This document shows, in pieces, positions 1 to 8,463 of a stretch of DNA of 64,000 nucleotides. Source of the DNA: a bacterium (GTDB lineage: Bacteria > Hydrothermota > UBA3072 > JAPDKE01); NCBI GenBank assembly GCA_029258725.1, contig JAPDKE010000006.1:1-64000 (forward strand). Direction: 5' to 3'. Below the pieces are notes generated by a model, which was not told the origin of the DNA, did no database searches, and saw only the letters and a list, made by a program, of their open reading frames with translations. Both the position numbers and the translations under genes were made by a program. Position 1 is the stretch's first letter; each line of letters opens with the position of its first letter.

Positions 1-3000
1 CCTCCTGGGGAATGGAGGGAACAGAAGGAAGAGAAAGAACAGTATCCCTTTTGTCTTTCTCAACCACTGCCATCCCGGTCCAGTTTATCCCATCAAAGGA
101 ATAGTAAACCTCAAAGTGGTCAATGGTTCCATCATCATGGGTATGCCAGGAAAGATGAAGGTTATCATTCACCATGAACCTCTCCCCTTCCTGAGGGGAA
201 AGAACAAGAACCCTGGGAGGCAGGGTATCCTTTATCAAAGAGAAGTGGTCAAACCAGGCACGACCCTGAGCAGAATCTATTATCATGGCACTTATCCTCA
301 CAGAATCATTCTGGGGAACAAAGGAGGCATAGGCATACTTCCAGGAAGTCCTCCCGGTAAGATTGTCAAAATGAGCAGAATTGCCAAGGTAATCTCCTAT
401 GACCAGCTTCGCCTTGCCCTGAGTGAAGTCGGTCCTAATCCATCCACACAACCAGTAAGTCTCACCACGAACAACAGGTATTCCTCCCTGTCCCACCCTC
501 CAGTACCACCTGGAACCATCCCCCTCTATCCTTAAACACGAATCCCCATAAAGCCCCGGAGAATCAATAGCCACCTTCCCATAATCCGTAGCCTCACCCC
601 AGCAACATAGCCCTTCCTCAAAGGAAGGATTGAATACCAGATCATGAGTGAGGATAAATGGCTCTGAATACCCACTACCGGAATCCCCAGTGGCAGTTCT
701 CACAAATACCTCTATCATATACTCTCCAGGAACAATACTGTCCGTATCCCAGAAATAAAGCGTATCCCTCCGGTTCAGAAGAGAATCAGGAACTATCAAC
801 TTCAACCTCTCCTTATTCACATCACATAACCATATCTCAGGAGCCTTATGAGCAAAGAAACTGTTTATTCTCCATCTTATTTTCATCGTTTCCCCAATTC
901 TCCACTTTCTGCAATTATTGTCATAAGCAGAAGGCTCCAGAACAAGAACTTCAGGCACAAGACGACCTTTAAGATACCCTATGGTATAAGGATCATCTCC
1001 ATTGGTCCATATGCAGTGGAAATATTCTCCATCTGCAGAAATAGCAAGATGAGGATATACAGCACGATCCACAGTGACAACAGTTTCCGGGGGCGGAGCC
1101 TCAGGACCCCCAGCACCCACAGGAGGCTTCAAATGTATCTCCCAATCACCGGTAGAATTGTCATGAAAGGCAACAACCTTGCCAGCAACTATAACAGGAT
1201 ATTCTGAATCTCCATCATTCTTCGTGAGTCTCTTCTTCCCTCCCTCACCAATTCCAGGGACATACTTTTTATAATAAATCTCCCTATCGCTTTCATCCAA
1301 AGGAACCTCACTCCATACAAGATGCAGTGCACCATCACCCCAGCCTATGCTCAACTGATCACCCTTGTTAATGCCAGAAAATGTCCCTCCCTCAAGAACA
1401 GTGCCATCCCTATCCCTTAACTGCCAGTGAAACGGGCCCGATGTCCCCTTTCTCCACACCGCATATATCTTCCCATCATCGGTAGAAGTGATAACACCTC
1501 CATCTATTGCGTCGTCTATATAACCATCATTGATATTAGGAGAAGTAGGAACCACAAAAAATACAAGGGTGTCATTAAGGTTATTTTTCCTGAAACGCAG
1601 TATTCGGAAGGTTCTATCGTAATCCGAACCCTGCCACTGGAAGTAATATGATTCCTTGTATCCAACGAATCCATACTCATCATTTATTGCAAGGGTAAGA
1701 GGACCGAAAGTTGTCCGATGGATATTCCTTCCACCCACGCAGTACCTTCGTGGATATGCCCATACCCGTGCTCCTATTTGTGGATCATAGTAATTCTTCC
1801 TCACATTTATTGCATAACCAACAAAAACCCCTTTGGAATAAGTGGTAGTCCAGGACACCCATAACTCATCTCCATAAGTTGCCAGGGTAGCAAGGTAAGG
1901 ACCTGATATCGTGTCCAAGAAAAAGTCAGGCTTCCATGTTACACCGCCATCCTCCGAATATGTATACCACAAAGAGTCGTTATGAACGTAAATAACATGC
2001 AATACACCATCCGAGGTCTCCGCTATTTTCCTTTCATTGTTATAGGCAGTGGCATGAGAATAAGAGGTTGTAAAATGGTCTTTTAAAGGAAGCACAAAGT
2101 CAATAGAATCGCTGAAAACCGAAACCCTCACACCATTCGTTGTCTTCATTTTATACCTTCCATCAGGATTACCCGTTATAGGACCCCATATATGTTCACA
2201 AATACTCCCTGCACCAGGAGCCCCGGGAAGGAAAAACAAAACATTCCCATCTTTATAGATATAATACCCTCCCTGAGGATTATCCGTTTCATGGTAAGAC
2301 CTGTCCCTCCACTTGAAACGCACATACTCATGATTAAGGGCATAAACCTCTAAAAATTTTGGAGGGTTAAGCACGCTCAAAGTATAAGGCCAGTTCCTCA
2401 CAGGATCATGCAACGGATTCTCCCCTATTTCCCGATAAGGATTTCCCCCTTTCAGAATATCCTGATAGTAAGGATTATCGTGTATCTCAGGATGCTCCCC
2501 ATAGGTATCACGATAGTTGGAAGAAATCATGCGAGCATAGTTTGTAGTGAAGAATTTATGTCGGGTCTTTATCTCAAAGGAAATCTCGGATACATTCGGG
2601 GACTGAGGAATATCAACCGTAAAGTTCCCTTCATGCCTCTGGACCCCCTCAAGCAATGTGTCTCCTATTTTATTTCCATCTTCTCCGTTGGATAGAACCT
2701 CCCATAACTGTATCTTGGTAGGTCCAAATGTTATAACATCGTAGTGGAGGTTAACGGTGTTGAAACTTATATCAGGAGCATCCAGGGTGGTTAAAACCTC
2801 ATTGTTTCCTTCAAAGAACATCTTTATAACCCCGGGCTGGTCATAATAGTAAGGATCATCTATAGGATAAATCCCTCCCACCACCCCTGCCTTCCTGGAG
2901 ATGGCATATATACTGACTTTCTTGGTAGGGTCATACTCTGGGATTATCATTGTATAGTCCAGATACTGGGGGCCCTGTAAGACATTCTGAGCCCAAACCG

Positions 3001-4456
3001 AGAGTAATGAAATCGCCCTGTTTAACTCTTCAGCATATGAACTCCTGAGGTTCGGTTTTTTGTAATCTCCGTAAGTATCAAGAAACTCCACTATCCTCCT
3101 CGCCTTTGCATATCCCTTGGAAAAACTCACTCCATCAATAATTTCAACATTCTGCTCACTCGAAGGAAGCGCATTATACACGAGGTCCATCATTTCAGGC
3201 GTCTCAAGATACCTGTACCACGGCTCTTTAAAACCACTTCTCAAATAATAAAGATCTATTCCCCATGTATCCTTTACATACTGAGCAAGGGCAGTCCAGA
3301 ATACTTCCTTTATTATGTGATTTAATATAATACCTCTACAAATTCCTACAATTCCATCCTTGGCATTCCATAACCAGTACCAGAGCTCCGCAACGTCCTT
3401 AAGAAGGTAGAGATCGTTTAATAAATCATCGGATAAAACATTTCTTATGGCCATCTCTTCATAATACTGTATTATACTATCACTCGGCGTCCATTGAGGA
3501 TGCAAAGGAACGCCCCCAGCCTTCCTTCCATCAGGAAGTGCCCCGTAAATAAAGTATAACGCTATGGCAGTCCCATGCAGATATGCCTTTAGCCTATCCG
3601 GAGTAAGGTTGTCAATATCATACCCCACAGCCTGAGCAGCCTCCACAAATCTGTCTATAGGAGGATAATCTTTGTCATACCAGCCCTCTATATATCTTCC
3701 TGTAATATCATACTCCACAAGATATTGAAATGATTTATATGCAGGGTGCATACTTACTTTAGCTCCTATCTCATCTTCGCTATAACACGTCCATAAATAC
3801 ATAAGAATACTCTCGGGATGCGGAACATAGGTTTCAACAAAGAGTTCATAATATCCCTCAGGAGCCTGCAATATATCTGTTCCCAAAGCACTGTCCGCCA
3901 GTATAGAGTATCCATATCCAAAAAGAGAAGGAATAAGAACCATATGAGCATACAAATCCTGAAGAACATGCATAAAAGCCCCGTAAATAAGAGACTTCTC
4001 ATAGGGACTCCATCCCTGCTGGTTTGCATACTGCACCATTGCGTATAACTTCTCAAAGTTATGATTCAAATCAGGCTCGTTAAATTTGATAAGTTGCCGT
4101 GTCTGATTATATATCTCATCGCTGATCTTTAACCCTTCTGGCTCTATAGCATATTCCGCATACCAGGGAATATTGTATAAAATATCTATAAGCTCTGATA
4201 TTCCCCTCTGAGCATCCTCATCCAGAAGATCAGGCAGCATCGTTCCAATATAGTAAAACTTCTTGGTCATCATATCTATAAAATCATTCCAAGTACCTTC
4301 GACTTTCCAGGGTTTTCCCAACACATCCCTGAAATCACTGTCAAACCCAGCCCATACATCCTTTGTCTTCATTGAAATATAAATATGGGTGAACGGAGCA
4401 AAGGCATAAAGGGAAACAAAAAAGAAAAATGAGAGAAGAAAAGATGCCCTTTTCAT
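1..4456 (-). CDS. Large secreted protein: zinc phospholipase C-like N-terminus plus sialidase/CBM-like modules (3' end outside window)
   Basis: An open frame runs from the ATG at 4456 to the window edge (1485 codons, no stop), with a good ribosome site just upstream. Residues 1-19 form a signal peptide. About residues 20-330 are helical with spaced histidines (NHNFEKLY, FMHVLQDLYAHMV), recalling the zinc-dependent phospholipase C / S1-P1 nuclease fold. A fibronectin III-like segment lies near 690-740. Sialidase (BNR)-like strands such as DGVLHVIYVHNDSLWYTYSE and GALHLVWSE lie near 790-1150. A Kre9/KNH-like Ig segment is near 1170-1220 and a carbohydrate-binding-like module, opening with NPSFEEG, is near 1270-1400. 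It follows a sialidase-like gene by 18 bp, so co-transcription is likely. Export is well supported; the enzymatic reading is inference from spacing of histidines. A T9SS sorting domain could lie beyond the window. Confidence 0.75.
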   Translation of the reverse strand, partial: MKRASFLLSFFFFVSLYAFAPFTHIYISMKTKDVWAGFDSDFRDVLGKPWKVEGTWNDFIDMMTKKFYYIGTMLPDLLDEDAQRGISELIDILYNIPWYAEYAIEPEGLKISDEIYNQTRQLIKFNEPDLNHNFEKLYAMVQYANQQGWSPYEKSLIYGAFMHVLQDLYAHMVLIPSLFGYGYSILADSALGTDILQAPEGYYELFVETYVPHPESILMYLWTCYSEDEIGAKVSMHPAYKSFQYLVEYDITGRYIEGWYDKDYPPIDRFVEAAQAVGYDIDNLTPDRLKAYLHGTAIALYFIYGALPDGRKAGGVPLHPQWTPSDSIIQYYEEMAIRNVLSDDLLNDLYLLKDVAELWYWLWNAKDGIVGICRGIILNHIIKEVFWTALAQYVKDTWGIDLYYLRSGFKEPWYRYLETPEMMDLVYNALPSSEQNVEIIDGVSFSKGYAKARRIVEFLDTYGDYKKPNLRSSYAEELNRAISLLSVWAQNVLQGPQYLDYTMIIPEYDPTKKVSIYAISRKAGVVGGIYPIDDPYYYDQPGVIKMFFEGNNEVLTTLDAPDISFNTVNLHYDVITFGPTKIQLWEVLSNGEDGNKIGDTLLEGVQRHEGNFTVDIPQSPNVSEISFEIKTRHKFFTTNYARMISSNYRDTYGEHPEIHDNPYYQDILKGGNPYREIGENPLHDPVRNWPYTLSVLNPPKFLEVYALNHEYVRFKWRDRSYHETDNPQGGYYIYKDGNVLFFLPGAPGAGSICEHIWGPITGNPDGRYKMKTTNGVRVSVFSDSIDFVLPLKDHFTTSYSHATAYNNERKIAETSDGVLHVIYVHNDSLWYTYSEDGGVTWKPDFFLDTISGPYLATLATYGDELWVSWTTTYSKGVFVGYAINVRKNYYDPQIGARVWAYPRRYCVGGRNIHRTTFGPLTLAINDEYGFVGYKESYYFQWQGSDYDRTFRILRFRKNNLNDTLVFFVVPTSPNINDGYIDDAIDGGVITSTDDGKIYAVWRKGTSGPFHWQLRDRDGTVLEGGTFSGINKGDQLSIGWGDGALHLVWSEVPLDESDREIYYKKYVPGIGEGGKKRLTKNDGDSEYPVIVAGKVVAFHDNSTGDWEIHLKPPVGAGGPEAPPPETVVTVDRAVYPHLAISADGEYFHCIWTNGDDPYTIGYLKGRLVPEVLVLEPSAYDNNCRKWRIGETMKIRWRINSFFAHKAPEIWLCDVNKERLKLIVPDSLLNRRDTLYFWDTDSIVPGEYMIEVFVRTATGDSGSGYSEPFILTHDLVFNPSFEEGLCCWGEATDYGKVAIDSPGLYGDSCLRIEGDGSRWYWRVGQGGIPVVRGETYWLCGWIRTDFTQGKAKLVIGDYLGNSAHFDNLTGRTSWKYAYASFVPQNDSVRISAMIIDSAQGRAWFDHFSLIKDTLPPRVLVLSPQEGERFMVNDNLHLSWHTHDDGTIDHFEVYYSFDGINWTGMAVVEKDKRDTVLSLPSVPSIPQE

Positions 4457-4474
4457 CTCTCCCTCCTTTTTACT

Positions 4475-5665
4475 TCATTTTACATTCTCCACCCTGAATA
4501 CAACTTCAAAGTTCTTGGGCTCCATCTCCTCTATCCAGACAAGATAAAGCCTCCCATCCCGGATAACCCCCGATGGGGTCATGGAAAAATAAGGAGTCTC
4601 AATCCTGTGAGTCTCAAACTCATTCCCATCCCAGGCACTCCAGTAAAGATCAGCAGTACTCCCCTCTATCTTCCACCATAAAAGATAAAGGTCAGAACCA
4701 TGGAAAAATATCCTGTCAAGCCTCGGCTTACCACACATGGGAAAGGTATCAACAGAAGACCATGAAGTATCCTCCTTGACCATATAGGCAATGTTATAAG
4801 TCCCAAAACCACAGTGAAAATGAGGATCATGCCAGGTAACAACAAGCCTCCCATCCCTGCTCAAGGCAATCCTTGGCCACTCCGCACTTGCAGAACCATA
4901 TATCATCTCAGAAATATACCAGCCATCCTTATCACCATAAGAATAGAAAATGCTCCCGCCCCCTTCCACAAGGTGAACCTTCCCATCACCGTCAATAACA
5001 AACCTGAGATTGTCAGCCCTTGCCGGAAGTTCATACGGTCCTTCCCAGCTTCCATCGGGATTGCGAATAAGATAATGATAAACAATCCCGCCCGAAAAAG
5101 GCTCGTATATCAAATGAAACCTGTTCTCCCTATCACATTGAGCATACCATAACCATGTCCGCTCAGGAAGAACCTCAAGGTCTCCCCATTCACCACCAAA
5201 AGGCTTGCAGGCATAGAAAAGGGTCCCGGGCTCCCAGTCTCTGTAAAGCAAATGAAGATTTCCAAGAGAGTCCATCCTGAGCGTGGGCCATGCAGCCTCA
5301 CCCCTATCATATACCACAACAGGCTCAGACCAGTTACGCTCAGAAATATCCCTCCAGGAATACATTATCCTCCAGTCCCCTGTTGTAACATCACTGTCAG
5401 CCCAGACAACATGAATAATACCATCAGGAGTAATAGCAATCTCAGGACAGACAGAATTTCCAGGGGTATTGGAAATCACCTGAAAAGGCAGATTTTCTCC
5501 ATCCTCCCTCTGACAGAAACTGCCTGAAAAAAGAAAAAGAAGTAAAACAAGAAAAAGTGCTCTTAGCCCGTACCCGACTCTAATAAAAATCTTCCCACCT
5601 TTTCCTTCCTTACGGGAGGAAGAAGAAACAGCGTAAATCACCAAATCTCTTCTATGCTTGCTCAT
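4475..5665 (-). CDS. Secreted sialidase-like (BNR) beta-propeller protein
   Basis: A 396-residue exported protein of unknown substrate. A charged stretch of about 30 residues precedes a hydrophobic core (ALFLVLLLFLFSGSF) ending in a Cys at about 51, so it may be a lipoprotein, although the lipobox is imperfect. The body has at least five propeller-like repeats pairing an Asp-box-like turn with hydrophobic strands (DGIIHVVWADSD, LGNLHLLYRD, DGKVHLVEGGG, DGRLVVTWHD). Catalytic sialidase residues are not evident, so a binding or structural role is as likely as hydrolysis. The ATG at 5665 follows AAGAGGG. It is the first gene behind leader cassette copy 1 and is followed after 18 bp by the large secreted protein. 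Confidence 0.72.
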   Translation of the reverse strand: MSKHRRDLVIYAVSSSSRKEGKGGKIFIRVGYGLRALFLVLLLFLFSGSFCQREDGENLPFQVISNTPGNSVCPEIAITPDGIIHVVWADSDVTTGDWRIMYSWRDISERNWSEPVVVYDRGEAAWPTLRMDSLGNLHLLYRDWEPGTLFYACKPFGGEWGDLEVLPERTWLWYAQCDRENRFHLIYEPFSGGIVYHYLIRNPDGSWEGPYELPARADNLRFVIDGDGKVHLVEGGGSIFYSYGDKDGWYISEMIYGSASAEWPRIALSRDGRLVVTWHDPHFHCGFGTYNIAYMVKEDTSWSSVDTFPMCGKPRLDRIFFHGSDLYLLWWKIEGSTADLYWSAWDGNEFETHRIETPYFSMTPSGVIRDGRLYLVWIEEMEPKNFEVVFRVENVK

Positions 5666-5714
5666 TTTTGCCCTCTTTTAAATTTTTAAAATTTTTCCCA
5701 CTTTGTCAACCCCT

Positions 5715-5840
5715 CGATTTTTCCTTCCACCACTCAGTAACAGGAAGGGGTAAGATGGATGAGCATGAAATTTTTATCAACACTCATTTCTCTCCTCTTC
5801 CAAGTATAGAATACAATATCTTTTATCACTCTGTCAAGGG
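5715..5840 (-). promoter_or_regulatory. Leader cassette copy 1: -35 box, short ORF, degenerate hairpin
   Basis: On the minus strand the block starts with TTGACA (5832-5837), continues with a GGAAGAGGAGAGAA ribosome site and a short ORF starting at 5787, and ends in CCCCTTCCTGT...GGAAGG. It aligns with four other copies (near 6.5, 9.5, 10.4 and 31.0 kb). This copy is the most divergent: the inner CCC/GGG hairpin is lost, there is no U-tract, and the -10 box is unclear. A second TTGACA lies at 5704-5709. It precedes the sialidase-like gene at 5665. Confidence 0.7.
5734..5787 (-). CDS. Leader ORF 1 (17 aa), cassette short ORF
   Basis: Seventeen codons (MSVDKNFMLIHLTPSCY) behind a GAGGAGAG ribosome site. 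The core NFM-IHL-PSC matches the short ORFs of the other four copies. Unlike them it stops early, about 70 nt before the next gene. The product may have no function of its own; translation itself could be what matters. Whether it is translated is not known. Confidence 0.4.
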   Translation of the reverse strand: MSVDKNFMLIHLTPSCY

Positions 5841-5997
5841 TTCCATTTTCCTCAAGAATAATGGGGCCCAAAGTGGATTTGTTTCTTCAGATTTTTGGTT
5901 GAATCAAAAAACTTTTGAAACCGTATGAATGCCCTTCACCATTTTGTTTTTGTGGGCAGAATTGTTAACTGTTAATGATTAACCCCCAAAATCATAG

Positions 5998-6017
5998 TGA
6001 GAAGCGATTTCTTCTCA
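5998..6017 (-). terminator. Weak hairpin after the carboxypeptidase-regulatory-like gene
   Basis: Minus-strand TGAGAAG-AAATCG-CTTCTCA forms a 7-bp stem 3 nt past the stop at 6020. There is no U-tract, so termination is only possible. The remaining stretch up to 5841 holds a GTTAAC-rich inverted repeat (about 5963-5982) and no gene that I can support. Confidence 0.3.
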
Positions 6018-6019
6018 TT

Positions 6020-6472
6020 TCAATCACCTCCTTTTGGTTGAAGATTGAAATTTAAGGTAGTGGTATCTTCCATTATAATGAAAGATTTCACTTTGAAGTA
6101 ATAACCCTCTTTATAAGCACTCACATATACCTTAGTATTTACATATCCAGCAATGCATGCATAATATCCATTTTCATTAGTATACGCATATGGAGTATGA
6201 ATTACAGAATCTGCAGGATAACTTCTCGAAATCCCTATACACACACTATCCAAAGGTTCTTCCGTTTGAGCATCATGCACATACCCATCGATCCAACCAA
6301 CGGGTGGCTCAGGTGGCTCTGGCTCCTTAATATCGCAAGCAGTTCCCCAAAAGATCAGTGCTCCCACAATGACTATTCTTGAAATCCATGTATAAACACT
6401 TACTCCGATTATCCTCCATAAAGGTATATCCTGATTATCCCCCGCTGATAAAAGCAAAAATAGAACTCTCAT
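6020..6472 (-). CDS. Lipoprotein with carboxypeptidase-regulatory-like domain
   Basis: A 150-residue exported protein. A long N-terminal hydrophobic segment ends in a lipobox-like FWGTAC (Cys near 46), followed by a Pro/Glu linker (EPEPPEPP) and a beta-sandwich of the carboxypeptidase-regulatory-like / peptidase-associated type: GWIDGYVHDAQTEEPLDSV, then TNENGYYACIAG, then a C-terminal strand with FNLQPKGG. Such domains usually mediate surface binding or structure, not catalysis. The ATG at 6472 overlaps the TGA of leader ORF 2 (ATGA), which suggests translational coupling. The signal region begins unusually far (about 30 residues) inside the protein, so an internal start is possible. Confidence 0.65.
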   Translation of the reverse strand: MRVLFLLLSAGDNQDIPLWRIIGVSVYTWISRIVIVGALIFWGTACDIKEPEPPEPPVGWIDGYVHDAQTEEPLDSVCIGISRSYPADSVIHTPYAYTNENGYYACIAGYVNTKVYVSAYKEGYYFKVKSFIIMEDTTTLNFNLQPKGGD

Positions 6473-6585
6473 CGCTCCCTCCTTTCCTTCGCATTATAAA
6501 TCAAAAAAATTCCTTCCTCCTTTACCTCCCTCTCGGGACAGGAAGGGGCAGGACGGATAACCATGAAATTTTTACAGGTATTCAT
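6469..6585 (-). CDS. Leader ORF 2 (38 aa), overlaps next start by ATGA
   Basis: Begins MNTCKNFMVI, continues RPAPSCPEREVKEEG and ends KERRER. It matches leader ORFs 1, 3, 4 and 5 over about 25 residues. Its TGA (6469-6471) overlaps the ATG of the lipoprotein gene at 6472. The sequence between the PSCP and KEEG codons is also a GC-rich hairpin, so peptide and RNA conservation cannot be separated by eye. Confidence 0.45.
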   Translation of the reverse strand: MNTCKNFMVIRPAPSCPEREVKEEGIFLIYNAKERRER

Positions 6586-6640
6586 TTTTCCCATCCTTCA
6601 TTCACAGGGTAAAACATTTTCTACTTCTCTGTCAAGCCCC
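6503..6640 (-). promoter_or_regulatory. Leader cassette copy 2: -35 box, short ORF, GAGA-loop hairpin, U-tract
   Basis: Minus strand: TTGACA (6630-6635), a purine-rich ribosome site, the short ORF from 6585, then a hairpin with outer arms CCTTCC/GGAAGG (6541-6546 and 6512-6517), inner CCC-GAGA-GGG and a run of seven T (6503-6510). GAGA is a GNRA tetraloop. The hairpin plus U-tract has the form of an intrinsic terminator or attenuator placed before the coding sequence. Confidence 0.75.
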
Positions 6641-6653
6641 TCACATTCAGTTT

Positions 6654-7487
6654 CTATTCTTCCAGAACATCTCTCAATATCCATATTTCAAGATTTATGA
6701 GCCTGCACCCCGGGTCAATACAGCCTATCATTTCTCCTGCTGAGAAAATCACATCCTTACCAGACGGGTCCCAGGAGGGAAATTTTATTCCGCTATTACA
6801 ATAAGGCCTTGCATCAAGTCTGATAGTATCACCTGTAGAAAGAGAGAAAAGATAAAGTCCACCTCCTTCTGTTATCAAATATTGAGAATTTGTGGGATTT
6901 AAAGAGGGATAAGAACCCATGAGCACGATGGTATCCGCAACAACCTCAAAACCATCAAATCCCATTTCTTCGTAAGGTTTAACAAACTCCTCTTCCCCGG
7001 TATACAGGTTCAAGCGATAAAAACCCCGTTGAGAACGGCCTCCACCCCATGCATAGTAATAAAGAAAAGTATCCTCATGGCCAAATCTTAAACATTCCAC
7101 ATAAGGTTGAGAATGATAAATGGTATCAAGAACTTCACCCTCAGGGGTTATAAGGAGAATTATTGTGTCATTTGTCACCGCAATCTTTGAACCATCATCT
7201 GAGAGGTCAAAATAAGTCCATAAACCATCTATCACCTCTCTTTCGTCCGTCCCATCAAGGTTTACTACCTTTAATGTGCCATAGCCCCACCAGGGCTCCG
7301 CAATCTTCTCAAGATAGAAAATTCTGTCATCGGGACTCCACCGGGGAAAACACAGGTATGCATTTTCTTTTGTCAGCACCAGTTCAAGTTTTGAATTCCT
7401 GTGGAAAAACAGGCATTCCCAATCACAACCTCCGGTAAGAAGGGCAAGATTGAAGAGGAAAAGATAGAGTAAGTATCTGGGCTTCAT
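6654..7487 (-). CDS. TolB-like beta-propeller lipoprotein, paralogue 1
   Basis: A 277-residue lipoprotein (lipobox LTGGC, Cys near 21). Repeats follow the TolB/WD40-like pattern in which a strand reading 'xWSPDGRIxYxx' reports a value: PRWSPDDRIFYLEK near 50, a block ending LRFGHEDTFLYYYAWG mid-protein and FPSWDPSGKDVIFSAGE near the C-terminus. It ends in W-I-L-(R/K)-D-V-L-E-like residues, shared with the next two proteins. It is the last of three tandem paralogues; its ATG overlaps the upstream stop by 4 bp. Ligand and partner are unknown; TolB-like propellers commonly bind proteins at the outer membrane. Confidence 0.75.
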   Translation of the reverse strand: MKPRYLLYLFLFNLALLTGGCDWECLFFHRNSKLELVLTKENAYLCFPRWSPDDRIFYLEKIAEPWWGYGTLKVVNLDGTDEREVIDGLWTYFDLSDDGSKIAVTNDTIILLITPEGEVLDTIYHSQPYVECLRFGHEDTFLYYYAWGGGRSQRGFYRLNLYTGEEEFVKPYEEMGFDGFEVVADTIVLMGSYPSLNPTNSQYLITEGGGLYLFSLSTGDTIRLDARPYCNSGIKFPSWDPSGKDVIFSAGEMIGCIDPGCRLINLEIWILRDVLEE

Positions 7488-8383
7488 TTTTTATCTCCCT
7501 CGCTTTCTAAAACATCCTTTAAAATCCAGATCTCAAACCATGTAGGTCTTACAGGGTCTCCTACACATTTAGCAGAGGAAAAAACCACATCTTTTCCCAA
7601 AGGAGACCAAGAAGGATAAAGTATCACAGCACAGGGATAAGGTGCTGTATCTAAGGTATCCATTTCACCACTCAGAAAGTTTAATAAAATAAGCCCTTCA
7701 CCTTTTTCTACGCTTCCAAATAAGTATTGTGGAGATATTATATATTGGTGGTCTACAGGGTTAAAACTTTGCATTCCTTCCACAATCTCCCCATCAGGAG
7801 TAACCTCAAAACCCATTATATTTAAATCTCTGCATTGTTCAATAAACTTCTCTTCCCAGGTATAAAGATTAATCCTGTAAAAGCCCCAGGAAGAATCATT
7901 TTCACTCCCATAAGCGTAGTAGTAAAGAAATGTATCACTCCAGCCAAATCTACACGTAAGAACATAAGGCTGAGAAGTGGGTACCGTGTCCAGTATCTCA
8001 CCATCAGGAGTAAGGAGAATTAAAATTCCTCCACTGTCTATATATACTCCCCAATACTCAACACTTAATTTGCCTTTAATTACTGCCAGGTTTGTTCCAT
8101 CCCTTGACATAGTAAGGTATGACCATGCGCCATCAATTACCTTCTTTTTTCCAGAACCATCAGCATTCACCACCATAAGTGTTCCTGCATCACTCCCTGC
8201 TATCTCGAGATAAAATATCTTACCATCCGGATGCCAGCAGGGCATAATAAGATGGCAATTTTCCTCTGATATTACAGATTTCAGATTGGGATTCCTGCGA
8301 AAGATAAACCAGGAAAACCAATCCACACCGCAACCTTTCAGGAAAACGAGTAAGCCCAGACCTATAAAAAACTTTGCCTTCAT
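7484..8383 (-). CDS. TolB-like beta-propeller lipoprotein, paralogue 2
   Basis: A 299-residue lipoprotein with lipobox FLKGC. It shares with both neighbours PCWHPDGKIFYLE near the N-terminus, a central FGWSDTFLYYYAYG, YPSWSPLGKDVVFSS near the end and the terminal WILKDVLES motif. The ATG at 8383 follows AAAGGAGGTGTGAG. The 80-nt gap upstream contains an AATCCTTA/TAAGGATT inverted repeat (8402-8409 and 8442-8449) followed on the minus strand by a T-run, a possible weak terminator or processing site between paralogues 3 and 2. No catalytic motif is visible. Confidence 0.75.
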   Translation of the reverse strand: MKAKFFIGLGLLVFLKGCGVDWFSWFIFRRNPNLKSVISEENCHLIMPCWHPDGKIFYLEIAGSDAGTLMVVNADGSGKKKVIDGAWSYLTMSRDGTNLAVIKGKLSVEYWGVYIDSGGILILLTPDGEILDTVPTSQPYVLTCRFGWSDTFLYYYAYGSENDSSWGFYRINLYTWEEKFIEQCRDLNIMGFEVTPDGEIVEGMQSFNPVDHQYIISPQYLFGSVEKGEGLILLNFLSGEMDTLDTAPYPCAVILYPSWSPLGKDVVFSSAKCVGDPVRPTWFEIWILKDVLESEGDKK

Positions 8384-8463
8384 CTCACACCTCCTTTAAA
8401 AAATCCTTAATATCCAACCCCACCTTAAAAACAAAAAGAAATAAGGATTAAAAAATTTCCTTT

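Noticed and set aside
5704-5709. Second TTGACA in cassette 1 as the true promoter
   Set aside because: Only a poor -10 (AAAATT at 17 nt) follows; retained merely as a possibility.
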